The notes below the pieces were generated by a model. That model was given only the letters and a program-made list of their open reading frames with translations. It searched no databases and was not told the DNA's origin. A DNA stretch of 40,632 nucleotides from a virus. Position numbers and translations under genes: made by a program. Of the stretch, positions 1 to 7,112 are shown piece after piece. Positions within the stretch are counted from its first letter, which is position 1. Every line of letters starts with the position of its first letter. The DNA lies in IMG/VR virus record IMGVR_UViG_3300005095_000152, positions 1 to 40,632 of that record, one strand, 5' to 3'.

Positions 1-91
1 ATAGCCTAATTAAACTTAAAGAAAGGTTAAATTAGACGAAATCCAATTTTAAGCCGTTTAATGATTAACTCGAGTATTTCATCAAGTTAAT
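1..91. other. Terminal overlap identical to 40542..40632 (circular contig)
   Basis: The first 91 bases recur exactly as the last 91 bases. An exact overlap of this odd length is what a de Bruijn assembler leaves on a circular or circularly permuted genome when the k-mer size is 91. A real short terminal redundancy is less likely, because the overlap stops in the middle of a palindrome arm. The unit genome is therefore about 40,541 bp. Confidence 0.9.
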
Positions 92-92
92 C
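63..92. promoter_or_regulatory. 30-bp palindrome, copy A (hairpin or operator)
   Basis: The arms GATTAACTCGA (63-73) and TCAAGTTAATC (82-92) are separated by 8 nt. One position is imperfect: a C/A mismatch when read as plus RNA, but a U-G wobble when read as minus RNA. No U-run follows on either strand, so it is not a classical terminator. It could be an mRNA 3'-end hairpin or an operator, for example for the XRE protein. Confidence 0.6.
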
Positions 93-150
93 TTTAAAAC
101 GGTAATTTGCTGCGTTTTCGTAACTTAGAATCCGAATGTATTGAGTTAAA

Positions 151-1869
151 CTATTGACAACTCAAACATTCGTCATACTGCTGGATAACTTCACGCTCTA
201 CCTTATCCCCAATCTTAGCTTTTTGAGGAGCGGTACTTCTACAATAGTATAATGACTTTAAGCCTTTAGTATGAGCCATCATATGTATATCAAACAAATA
301 CTGCTTATGTATATCTCCAGGTAGAAAGATATTCACACTCTGTCCCTGGTCTACCCAAGGCTGACGAACTGATGCATGTTCGATAATCCATCTCTGGTCA
401 ATCTCATAAGCAGTCTCAAATACTGCCTTGATTTGACTATCCATCCAGTCAAGATTTTGCACAGAGCCCTCATCCAGAACTATAGCTTTCCATTGAGCCT
501 CAACCCAAGCTTCATCGAGACCATTTTGCATAGTGTATTCTCTAAGATATCTATCTAAATGCTGGTTATATCTAACAGTAGTACCAGCTATGTTCTTGTG
601 CATATATACATTAGCTAACTCAGGCTCGATACCAGGAGATACTTCTCCACAGATGATAGAGATACTACTTGTAGGTGCAATAGCCATCATTAGATTGTTT
701 CTTCTACCACTACCCATAAGAGGAGTACCTTTAAGTATTCCAAGCTGCTTAGATGCTTCATTTAGCTTGTCGTGGATATGTTGGAATATCTTTCTATTTA
801 AGCCTGAAGCAATAGCTGAGGAGAATGGAATTAGTTTACTCTGAAGCAGACTATGCCAACCCATTACTCCGATACCTACATTTCTCTCTTCCTTAACAGA
901 CTTGATGGCCTTAGCATACTTTACAGGGTCTGCTTTAGCTAAGAATACATCCAACACAGTATCTTGGAAGTATAATACATCAGAGAGAAACATCTCATCA
1001 TCTTTCCATTCATCCCACTTAAGGAGATTTACACTTGCGAGTGCACATACAGCAGTTCGGTCTGTATCAGTATATTGCATAATCTCTGTGCATAAGTTAC
1101 TCATAGTTACACCTACTCTATTTTCAATATAGCTATCAGGTAGGTACTTGTTGGCATTGTCCGTAAAGAAGATATAAGGCTCACCATTCTCAATACGAGT
1201 AGTTAGTATACGGACAAACAAATCAAAAGCCGATATAGTTTTAACTACTCTACCATCTTTAGGCGATACAAGGTTCCAAGGCTTGTCGTTCTTCACAGCC
1301 TCCATAAATTCATCGCTTAGCTTTACACCGTGATGAATATTTAAGCATCTACGGTTAAGGTCTGCACCAGTAGGTTTTCTTACTTCGATAAACTCCTCAA
1401 TCTCTGGGTGACTTACATCCAGATACACTGCCTGCGAAGCTCTTCTCAAACCTCCCTGAGATACAGCAAGTGTGGAACTATCAGATACCTTAATGAATGG
1501 AATAATACCTGAGGATGTACCTGTCTTACCTACTGGAGCATTAATCTCACGAACTGCTGACCAGTCTGTACCAATACCACCTCCACCAGCTCCAAGGTGA
1601 AAGTTCTCCATATATACATCAAAGATACCTTCTTTACTGTCTTCTACCTCATTCAGGAAACAGCTAATAGGTAAACCTCTATCCGAACCAAGGTTAGCTA
1701 ATTCAGGAGTTGAAGGCATGAACCATTCTTTCTCCATATAGCTAACTATTCTTTCTCTCATCTCAGGATATTCGATGATACTTGCTACTCGTCTGAAAAG
1801 CTGTTCAGGCTTATCTTCATTGTGCAGAAAGTATCTCTCCTGGAGCATACTTAAACCAAAATCAGTCAT
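151..1869 (-). CDS. nrdA: Ribonucleoside-diphosphate reductase, large (alpha) subunit
   Basis: Catalytic subunit of class I ribonucleotide reductase, which reduces NDPs to dNDPs in the cytoplasm for phage DNA synthesis. Visible features are the redox pair C70 (SCFL context) and C275, the N258-x-C260-x-E262 active-site triad (NLCTE), a YY pair in SLYYC near residue 545 for radical transfer, and the C-terminal C568/C571 pair that is re-reduced by a thioredoxin or glutaredoxin. At 572 aa it is shorter than the roughly 700-760 aa usual for cellular enzymes, and I see no N-terminal ATP-cone, so dATP feedback is probably absent. It is the last gene of the xre operon and starts inside the end of the dCMP deaminase gene. 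Its partner nrdB lies in the next operon, across the contig join. No thioredoxin-like gene is seen, so the reductant must come from the host. Confidence 0.96.
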   Translation of the reverse strand: MTDFGLSMLQERYFLHNEDKPEQLFRRVASIIEYPEMRERIVSYMEKEWFMPSTPELANLGSDRGLPISCFLNEVEDSKEGIFDVYMENFHLGAGGGGIGTDWSAVREINAPVGKTGTSSGIIPFIKVSDSSTLAVSQGGLRRASQAVYLDVSHPEIEEFIEVRKPTGADLNRRCLNIHHGVKLSDEFMEAVKNDKPWNLVSPKDGRVVKTISAFDLFVRILTTRIENGEPYIFFTDNANKYLPDSYIENRVGVTMSNLCTEIMQYTDTDRTAVCALASVNLLKWDEWKDDEMFLSDVLYFQDTVLDVFLAKADPVKYAKAIKSVKEERNVGIGVMGWHSLLQSKLIPFSSAIASGLNRKIFQHIHDKLNEASKQLGILKGTPLMGSGRRNNLMMAIAPTSSISIICGEVSPGIEPELANVYMHKNIAGTTVRYNQHLDRYLREYTMQNGLDEAWVEAQWKAIVLDEGSVQNLDWMDSQIKAVFETAYEIDQRWIIEHASVRQPWVDQGQSVNIFLPGDIHKQYLFDIHMMAHTKGLKSLYYCRSTAPQKAKIGDKVEREVIQQYDECLSCQ

Positions 1870-2287
1870 AATGAATAACCTCCTTATTATGTTTGCGTAG
1901 AAACTCTACGCCTGTTAAATCTCTATATTCTGTACCATATACCACCCTATCTACGCCACTTTGAATAAGTAGCTTAGCACACATAATACAAGGACTATGA
2001 GTAATATATATAGTACAACCTCTCATTGCTATACCTTCCTTTGCAGCAAAGCTAATCAAGTTTTGTTCAGCATGTACAACCTCCTCTATAGTTTTATTGT
2101 TCTCATCTTCGCACTTGTTAGGTGCTCCTGATATCGTACCATTATAGCCGATACATAAGATGCGGCCTTCTTTAGCTAATACAGCTCCTACTTGTAGGCG
2201 TTTACATTTAGATTGCTTAGCCCACAGACTTGCTGTACTCATCATAACCTTGTCAAACTTATTCGAAGCAGCAGGTGTCTGGTCCAT
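1862..2287 (-). CDS. Deoxycytidylate (dCMP) deaminase
   Basis: Zinc-dependent deaminase that converts dCMP to dUMP, the substrate of the ThyX encoded elsewhere in this genome. The zinc motif is visible as H72-A-E74 and P-C100-x-x-C103, and a typical C-terminal dCMP/ComEB-like fold completes the 141-aa protein. It overlaps the end of the preceding small gene by 29 nt and the start of nrdA by 8 nt, so the genes are translationally coupled in one nucleotide-metabolism operon. A ComEB-type deaminase of similar substrate is the only realistic alternative. Confidence 0.93.
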   Translation of the reverse strand: MDQTPAASNKFDKVMMSTASLWAKQSKCKRLQVGAVLAKEGRILCIGYNGTISGAPNKCEDENNKTIEEVVHAEQNLISFAAKEGIAMRGCTIYITHSPCIMCAKLLIQSGVDRVVYGTEYRDLTGVEFLRKHNKEVIHYD

Positions 2288-2597
2288 ACTCTTTAGCTCC
2301 TTCCTTCAATTTAAGCTTCTTACCTTTCTTGTATCCTTGAGACTTACCCCAAGCTACAAAATCATCTCGGTTATGCCAAGCCTCATTAACTGTGTAGCCT
2401 CTTGCACCATATGTCTTATATAGTTGCCACTTTTCGTTGTAGCATCTACCCATCAAGCTATGATAGTAATCTCGTAGAGGTATGATAACAGTTCGTTTGA
2501 ATGACTTAACCTCACTATAATGCTTCTCGCATAATTTAGTTTTTCTGTAAGTCTTGACTCTCTTACCCTCGACTCTACATTTAACACAATAGCTCAT
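2259..2597 (-). CDS. Small zinc-finger/HNH-like (AP2-type homing endonuclease-related) protein, truncated
   Basis: The 112-aa protein has an N-terminal CxxC...CxxH putative zinc finger (CVKC, LCEKH). It then shows a segment typical of phage HNH/AP2-type homing endonuclease relatives: RCYN...YKTYGARGY, then W, then F-x-x-W, GYKKGKKL, and finally YGPDTC in place of the usual Y-x-P-E-N-C-R-W. It stops right after this motif, where relatives usually continue, and the RIDN-type residues before it are missing, so it may be inactive or domesticated. Its start overlaps the VRR-NUC stop (ATGA) and its end overlaps the dCMP deaminase start. Function is uncertain; DNA binding is plausible. Confidence 0.6.
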   Translation of the reverse strand: MSYCVKCRVEGKRVKTYRKTKLCEKHYSEVKSFKRTVIIPLRDYYHSLMGRCYNEKWQLYKTYGARGYTVNEAWHNRDDFVAWGKSQGYKKGKKLKLKEGAKEYGPDTCCFE

Positions 2598-2866
2598 ACT
2601 ATATCCTTTATAAGTTCTTCGACATCTTTAACACTACGAACCACTCCAGCAATACCTCCGGCATCGTTAATCTGAGCTATGTTATATTTCTGTAGTTCAG
2701 TAGGTCTGCCTATATCGGTCTTTACTTCAAGTCCTACGAATGTTCCTTCTATGCAAACCAATAAATCAGGTACACCTGACCTACTGGCTTTCATCACATT
2801 AACTACATAGTATCCTTGACCTTGCAGATACTTCTGTATCTTAGCTTGAATCTGCTGTTCACGCAT
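2594..2866 (-). CDS. VRR-NUC domain nuclease
   Basis: This 90-aa protein is a stand-alone VRR-NUC domain, a PD-(D/E)XK-fold nuclease common next to phage helicases and thought to cleave branched DNA. An N-terminal E-x-x-I-Q helix is followed by G-V-P-D34 and by L-E47-V-K49-T, which form the D...E-x-K catalytic core. It ends with the usual helical tail. It lies between the ligase and the HNH-like gene, with a 1-base overlap on the ligase side and a 4-base overlap on the other. With the SNF2-type helicase and the ligase upstream it forms a small DNA repair or recombination cassette. Confidence 0.9.
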   Translation of the reverse strand: MREQQIQAKIQKYLQGQGYYVVNVMKASRSGVPDLLVCIEGTFVGLEVKTDIGRPTELQKYNIAQINDAGGIAGVVRSVKDVEELIKDIV

Positions 2867-3675
2867 TAATCTGACTCCTCCTTATCATCTCTAATGCACT
2901 TAAAGACAGGCTGAATATAGGTATCTAAAATCTGCTCGTACTCAATCTCTATAATCTTACCGATATAGTTATCAGCATTCTGTCTCGTATCAGACGAGTA
3001 GTCTAATCCACTACCCACTTTAACTATTCTACCTTCACTATCTTTAAGTACAAGAGCTCCGATACCTTCACACTTACCTTCACCTTCCTCTACTCCAATA
3101 CAGAGCAGGTCTGCTGTCTTTCTAAACTTTACTTTAATAGTATGATGAACTCTCTTACCTTGCTCGTACTTACCTTTAGGGTCTCTAAGCATCGCACCTT
3201 CCCAACCTTCATTAGCTAACTTCTGAGCATATCTAAGAGCTTCATCGCCTCTCATAGTAACATGCACAGCAGCCCATTTAGGAGCTATAGCTAAGATATG
3301 TCCATATCGCTCTTCGTAAGGTTCGTCGCTTACAAGGTCAAATACCTTGAGGTTAATCTTACTCTCATCTATCTTAGCTTCTTCGCCTTTAGCGAACTTA
3401 GTTCTGAGAGTAGTAAGAATAGCCGACTTCCCTCTATCACCAAGCTTACCTTCACAACCGTACATAAACTCAGCTACCAAGATATAGTTGCCAGGAGTAA
3501 ACTGAATAGGTAGTTCAAACTCTTTACCGTTAGAAGTGAAGAATCTTGTGAACAGACCCTGCTGATGAATCTGTATAAGATGACCATCATACTTAGTACT
3601 AACCATGTAGTACTTCTTAGGGTCAAACTGCTTTGCATCTTTCCCATATGTTTTAGCTTTCATTACTGTAATCAT
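2866..3675 (-). CDS. ATP-dependent DNA ligase
   Basis: Seals nicks in phage DNA through a lysyl-AMP intermediate. Motif I is K28-Y-D-G. The later nucleotidyltransferase motifs are also visible: motif III region around VAEFMYG, motif IV as EGAMLRDP, and motif V in HTIKVKFRK. An OB-fold-like C-terminus (about residues 190-269) follows. At 269 aa it is a minimal phage/Haemophilus-type ligase. Its ATG is preceded by AAAGGAT and overlaps the helicase stop. It is co-transcribed with the helicase and VRR-NUC genes. Confidence 0.93.
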   Translation of the reverse strand: MITVMKAKTYGKDAKQFDPKKYYMVSTKYDGHLIQIHQQGLFTRFFTSNGKEFELPIQFTPGNYILVAEFMYGCEGKLGDRGKSAILTTLRTKFAKGEEAKIDESKINLKVFDLVSDEPYEERYGHILAIAPKWAAVHVTMRGDEALRYAQKLANEGWEGAMLRDPKGKYEQGKRVHHTIKVKFRKTADLLCIGVEEGEGKCEGIGALVLKDSEGRIVKVGSGLDYSSDTRQNADNYIGKIIEIEYEQILDTYIQPVFKCIRDDKEESD

Positions 3676-4862
3676 ACTAATCCTTTTGTGTAGTATTTGT
3701 CGACAAAGTTCTTCTTGTTGACTGCTACTGTTTTATATACTTGATGAGAGATGGCATTCTCTACAAGTATGAAATGGACCTTGATAGGCGTCTCTCTTTT
3801 CATATTAGCTTGACGAGCTCTACGCTGAGTGTACTGAGCTGTACTAAAGTTCATAGAGTAAACTACGAGATGCTCATACATAGATAAATCTACACCTTCA
3901 GCATATGAAGTAGCTTGAAGAATCTGAGCTTTCTTGAAGTGCTTCTCCAACTTAGCTTTTTCACCTATGTAATGATAGAAGATAACTAAGTCTTCAGTAT
4001 CTCCCCAGTTCTCTTTTATGTAGTCGATCTTCTCCTGGTTTTCCAACTCGTAAATTTCTTCCTCAAACTTAACAGTACCACCTTCTATCTGATGTAGTTT
4101 AGTTAAAGTGCTCATAGGTGTATCTGCTACTATCTCAACATCACCTACTTTAATGATACTCTTCTCTTCAAGCTCTCTATATAGTTTGCGAGTATAATCT
4201 GTAAGTTTAACGAAATGAAGCTCATCAGTAGGTTCGTGTTCGAAGCCTAACTCCTTACGAGTATACTTAATGAAAAGATGTTTACATTCATTCCATACTC
4301 TATCTTCCTGTGTATGGTTATACTCTTTAAACTGTCTCCCTCCGATAAATCTTGTACGCTCAATGCCATACTCTTTATGCCACTTGTAGAAGGTAGTGTA
4401 AGCTGCCCAAGGTGACCAGCTGCTAAGTTTGAATTGATGATAAAGCAAGCTATAAGATTGAGCTGAGGGAGTTGCGCTCAGATAGATGATAGGTTTCTTC
4501 TTGGTGAATAGAGCTACATTCTTCCAGATAGTTCCTGGTTTAGGATACTTACTAAGATAAGCGTGGGACTCATCTAAGATTATGATATCATAATCACCGT
4601 GCTGTAGTTTGTGTAGACTATGATAGTTAATCACATCAAACTTCTTGGTAGGTTTATACTTAGCTAAAGTATCGTTCCATCCATCCAGCGCTCTCTTCTT
4701 TGTGATAACTAAACAATTCTTAGCTAAGCTATTCTCGACTGTAAGTATAGCTGTTAGTGTCTTACCTGTTCGCTCTTCCATAGCAAGGTACACTAAACCA
4801 TACTCTCGCAACTTAGCTAAAGCTTGAGTAGCTATCTCCACTTGATGTCTATATGGAGTCAT
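3672..4862 (-). CDS. Superfamily 2 DNA helicase/translocase (SNF2/DEAD-like)
   Basis: Two RecA-like domains are visible. Domain 1 has Walker A in E-E-R-T-G-K-T (about residues 30-37), motif II D-E-S-H and motif III S-A-T. Domain 2 has a motif V region near AEGVDLS and motif VI Y-T-Q-R-R-A-R-Q. The size of about 396 aa fits small phage SNF2-family helicases involved in replication or recombination. An ATG at 4862 with AAAGGAG seven bases upstream is preferred over an upstream TTG at 4868. It overlaps the end of the xre gene and is followed directly by the ligase. The exact substrate cannot be read from the sequence. Confidence 0.92.
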   Translation of the reverse strand: MTPYRHQVEIATQALAKLREYGLVYLAMEERTGKTLTAILTVENSLAKNCLVITKKRALDGWNDTLAKYKPTKKFDVINYHSLHKLQHGDYDIIILDESHAYLSKYPKPGTIWKNVALFTKKKPIIYLSATPSAQSYSLLYHQFKLSSWSPWAAYTTFYKWHKEYGIERTRFIGGRQFKEYNHTQEDRVWNECKHLFIKYTRKELGFEHEPTDELHFVKLTDYTRKLYRELEEKSIIKVGDVEIVADTPMSTLTKLHQIEGGTVKFEEEIYELENQEKIDYIKENWGDTEDLVIFYHYIGEKAKLEKHFKKAQILQATSYAEGVDLSMYEHLVVYSMNFSTAQYTQRRARQANMKRETPIKVHFILVENAISHQVYKTVAVNKKNFVDKYYTKGLV

Positions 4863-5085
4863 ACTCAAGCTCCTTTGGATTGTTGTAGTTATCCAATAGG
4901 ATGTTAAATAGCTCGTAGAATACCTTAGCTATCCTTGCACTTGCTGAACCTACTTTACCTTCAAGATAATGTGAAACCATAATAGGTTGCACTTTCAGCA
5001 ACTTAGCTAAGCGATACTTAGAGAGGTTATTCTCTTTGAGCACTGTATCGGTAGCCTCCTGAATACTCATTCGTCTATATGTCAT
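4849..5085 (-). CDS. Small XRE/Cro-type helix-turn-helix DNA-binding protein
   Basis: This 78-aa protein has a helix-turn-helix pattern (NNLSKYRLAKLL followed by PIMVSHYLEG) like Cro/CI regulators, and an acidic tail. It is the first gene of the xre-helicase-ligase-VRR-HNH-dCMP deaminase-nrdA operon, with AAAGGAG before its ATG and a promoter of the phage-wide type about 25 bp upstream. The upstream region also contains the palindrome 5179..5208, which has a near-identical copy upstream of the dUTPase operon. The protein could therefore bind and co-regulate both operons. That link is an inference. Confidence 0.83.
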   Translation of the reverse strand: MTYRRMSIQEATDTVLKENNLSKYRLAKLLKVQPIMVSHYLEGKVGSASARIAKVFYELFNILLDNYNNPKELEYDSI

Positions 5086-5107
5086 AGTGTCTCCTTTCTG
5101 TTGTTAT

Positions 5108-5136
5108 ATTATAATTATATCCTAATTAACCTTAAA
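5108..5136 (-). promoter_or_regulatory. Promoter of the xre-to-nrdA operon
   Basis: Read on the minus strand: TTTAAG (5136-5131), 11 nt, TATAAT (5119-5114), followed by a second TATAAT one base later. The xre start lies about 28 bp downstream. If the second TATAAT is the true -10, then TTTAAG sits 17 nt upstream, at a normal -35 distance. The same arrangement occurs at most operon heads in this genome. Confidence 0.8.
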
Positions 5137-5178
5137 GATAGGTTAAATTAGACGAAATTCAATTTTAAGCGATTGAAT

Positions 5179-5208
5179 GATTAACTCGAGTATTTCATCG
5201 AGTTAATC
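5179..5208. promoter_or_regulatory. 30-bp perfect palindrome, copy B
   Basis: GATTAACTCGA (5179-5189) and TCGAGTTAATC (5198-5208) are perfect inverse complements around an 8-nt centre. It lies about 55 nt past the dpdA stop and about 43 nt upstream of the xre promoter. Conserved in copy A with one wobble-compatible change. It is either a transcript 3' hairpin or an operator. Confidence 0.68.
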
Positions 5209-5261
5209 TTTAAAACGGTAATTTACCGTGTTTTCGCCTCTTAGAATCTGGATGTATTGAG

Positions 5262-6035
5262 TTAAACCAATCGATTCATATAGTCAAGGTTATCCTCGAC
5301 ATATCTCATTGTATGAGCCGATACATTTCTTACATCGAAGTTTACAGGTTTATCGAACTTGACATATATATCCTGCACCCTCTTCTGATGAATACCATAC
5401 CAGGCTGCAGCTGAAGTATCCCAGCTATTGATAATCCAGTGAAAAGGTTTAACCAGAGCAATCTCCTGAACTGTATCAAGCATACCCAGCATATGTACTC
5501 TACCTACAAGTACATCGCTGTAAACATTAGCTAAAGTGGCTAATACTTTGTAGCGTGCTACCAGTCTATCAATCTGACCAAGCTTGTAAGCTTTAGGAGC
5601 TCCGAGAATAGAGCATCCAATCAAATCAATGTCAGGATTATGCAACGCCCACTGCCAAGATTTATAGTAGCCTTCCGTGTCACCTTCTTCTGACTGAGGT
5701 ACATAGAAAGTCTTGTATCCAGCCTCTTTAAACATAGGAATATACTTCTCAGCAGCCTCTTTAGTTTTCTCCCAATGCTCGCCAGGATAGTCTGGAAGAA
5801 CTATATATGTAGCTCCTACTTCCTCAGCGAGCTCAAGGAGTCTCTCCGGTTCATAAGGTTCTCCAAGTTCGAAAGCTCCATTATCCATAATAGTTTCAAG
5901 AGGCGAACTTTTATAGAACTCTGCATAGCCTTCTACTTTACCTATAAGGTGAGCGAGAACCAGATTAATCTGGCTCGCTCTATGCGCTTCGTGGATCGTA
6001 GCCAAAGGGCTAATATGTGCTAACTTGATACTCAT
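5262..6035 (-). CDS. dpdA: DpdA: 7-deazaguanine DNA transglycosylase (TGT family)
   Basis: DpdA enzymes exchange guanine in DNA for a 7-deazaguanine base. This 257-aa protein has a TGT-like TIM-barrel signature: M-D51-N-G-A-F-E, then V-L-P-D82-Y-P-G-E, an S-I-L-G segment and G-R-V-H-M-L-G. D51 and D82 are the likely catalytic acids, by analogy with tRNA-guanine transglycosylase. It lacks the zinc-binding Cys cluster of bacterial TGT and is much shorter, as expected for phage DpdA. Its ATG overlaps the stop of the QueD-like gene (ATGA), so the two are coupled. With queD, queE and folE it forms a DNA hypermodification pathway against restriction enzymes. The exact DpdA subfamily cannot be assigned by eye. 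Confidence 0.85.
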   Translation of the reverse strand: MSIKLAHISPLATIHEAHRASQINLVLAHLIGKVEGYAEFYKSSPLETIMDNGAFELGEPYEPERLLELAEEVGATYIVLPDYPGEHWEKTKEAAEKYIPMFKEAGYKTFYVPQSEEGDTEGYYKSWQWALHNPDIDLIGCSILGAPKAYKLGQIDRLVARYKVLATLANVYSDVLVGRVHMLGMLDTVQEIALVKPFHWIINSWDTSAAAWYGIHQKRVQDIYVKFDKPVNFDVRNVSAHTMRYVEDNLDYMNRLV

Positions 6036-6385
6036 AGTAAAGGCTCCGCTACTACAATTGCTCCGTTCTCTCCATCTTCAAGAACTTCACAGCTTTTCAA
6101 CTCATAGTTACGAATGAGCATCTCAGCAATATCCTCGCAGCTGCTGTTACCAAAGTCGCACATACGCTTATCTTTGTCATAGAACTCATTCTCAATAGCT
6201 AATTGCATCTCGTGCTTAAGCTTAATGAACTCGATATCTCTATCATTGTGAGTTACTTCCTTCACTGCATTGATGTGAAAGATGTGTCTGTGTGGCGTTG
6301 CAAGATAGTTAACCTCTGCAATATCGCAATTTGCCCAGTGATGTAGGCCCTCAATCTCTAAGTGTACTTTAATGTATTTTCTCAT
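6032..6385 (-). CDS. QueD-like T-fold protein; candidate deazaguanine-tailoring enzyme (DpdL-like)
   Basis: The ATG at 6385 is chosen because it follows the queE stop by one base, with AAGGAAGA upstream. The protein has 117 aa. It carries H15-H16-W, then P-H32-R-H34-x-F-H37, then H46-N-D-R, S-C83-E-D-I-A-E and E-D-G-E-N-G. This looks like a diverged member of the QueD/6-pyruvoyl-tetrahydropterin synthase T-fold superfamily, distinct from the canonical QueD in the same operon. Its position between queE and dpdA, coupled on both sides, and the absence of QueC argue that it acts on 7-carboxy-7-deazaguanine or on the modified base. It could be the decarboxylase step (called DpdL in the literature), giving 7-deazaguanine; I am not certain of the published DpdL sequence. 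Confidence 0.62.
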   Translation of the reverse strand: MRKYIKVHLEIEGLHHWANCDIAEVNYLATPHRHIFHINAVKEVTHNDRDIEFIKLKHEMQLAIENEFYDKDKRMCDFGNSSCEDIAEMLIRNYELKSCEVLEDGENGAIVVAEPLL

Positions 6386-6386
6386 C

Positions 6387-7112
6387 TTATCTTCCTTGTT
6401 CGTCGTTGTAAATTCTAATATGCTGTCTGTCTGAGTATTTAAAACCAAGACGCATACACTCCTCAAAAACCATTCTACTTGTCTGCTCAAGCTGAGCTGA
6501 TGTCTCACCTAACGGCATTAAGTATACATCTGCATAGTACGGTACCTCCTTCAATAGTTCTGAAGCCTCTGCTACATCATCCTCAGAGCCGCATACAAAC
6601 TTAAAGAAGCTATCATCTGTATAGCTAAGTATGTTATTGATAGCTCCAAGGTTGATTCTCTTATGCTCAGGCTCTCCGCTACAAGTAAGTTTTACGCTCA
6701 TAGCAAAGCTAACTCTTTTATAGATAGGCAACCTATCAAAGTCTATTACTTGCGTAGCATTTGTTTCGAACTGAACTTTGTGCCCTCTTGTAGCATAATA
6801 AGTTACAAACAAAGCAAGCTGCTCTACATATAGTGTAGGCTCTCCTCCGGTAACTATTACCATAGGCTTGTCCAGACTTGCTGGATACTTAGGCATCTTC
6901 TCGTTTACCTGCTCTATTAGCTCCTCAACGCTATAAGTCTTCCATTTGCGCCTAAAGCTCTTAGCATCTACGCTGAAGTAAGAATCACAGCCATTAGGTC
7001 CAAAGCCTGGACAAGTTAAGTTACATCCCCCTACTCTGACAAACACAGCAGGGAAGCCGGCATACTTACCTTCTCCCTGCAGTGTGTAGAATATCTCGCT
7101 GATAGGTACCAT
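6387..7112 (-). CDS. queE: 7-carboxy-7-deazaguanine synthase (radical SAM)
   Basis: QueE converts 6-carboxy-tetrahydropterin to 7-carboxy-7-deazaguanine with S-adenosylmethionine and a [4Fe-4S] cluster. The N-terminus has S-E-I-F-Y-T-L-Q-G-E-G, the substrate/SAM signature. The cluster cysteines are C30-x3-C34-x7-C42, followed by a D-S pair. T-G-G-E-P-T is the SAM-binding GGE motif. The spacing differs from the radical-SAM standard CX3CX2C. It resembles campylobacterial QueE, where GCNL-x-C is followed by an insert and then GCDS. Length 241 aa. Its start overlaps the queD stop (TAATG). Confidence 0.93.
   Translation of the reverse strand: MVPISEIFYTLQGEGKYAGFPAVFVRVGGCNLTCPGFGPNGCDSYFSVDAKSFRRKWKTYSVEELIEQVNEKMPKYPASLDKPMVIVTGGEPTLYVEQLALFVTYYATRGHKVQFETNATQVIDFDRLPIYKRVSFAMSVKLTCSGEPEHKRINLGAINNILSYTDDSFFKFVCGSEDDVAEASELLKEVPYYADVYLMPLGETSAQLEQTSRMVFEECMRLGFKYSDRQHIRIYNDEQGR

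Larger units (their letters stand above)
1..150. repeat. Operon-junction direct repeat, copy A (wraps the contig ends)
   Basis: Together with 40521..40541 this forms a 172-bp segment, 40521 through the contig join to 151, that aligns without gaps to 5096..5267 with about 16 mismatches by eye (about 91% identity). It lies between the stop of nrdA and the promoter and start of the dUTPase-like gene on the minus strand. It contains the minus promoter and a palindrome at 63..92. The two copies have the same orientation and flank the xre-to-nrdA block. No gene is visible inside it. Confidence 0.93.
5096..5267. repeat. Operon-junction direct repeat, copy B
   Basis: Ungapped match to copy A (40521 through the contig join to 151), with about 16 differences in 172 bp. 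It contains the stop codon of dpdA, a 30-bp palindrome and the minus promoter of the xre operon. Differences cluster outside the promoter and the palindrome, which suggests both are under selection. Both copies sit between the end of one minus-strand operon and the start of the next. Confidence 0.93.

Noticed and set aside
1-91. Genuine short terminal direct repeat of a T7-like linear genome
   Set aside because: The exact 91-nt overlap ends inside a palindrome arm and lies within a duplicated junction, and 91 is a plausible k-mer size; assembly overlap is simpler.
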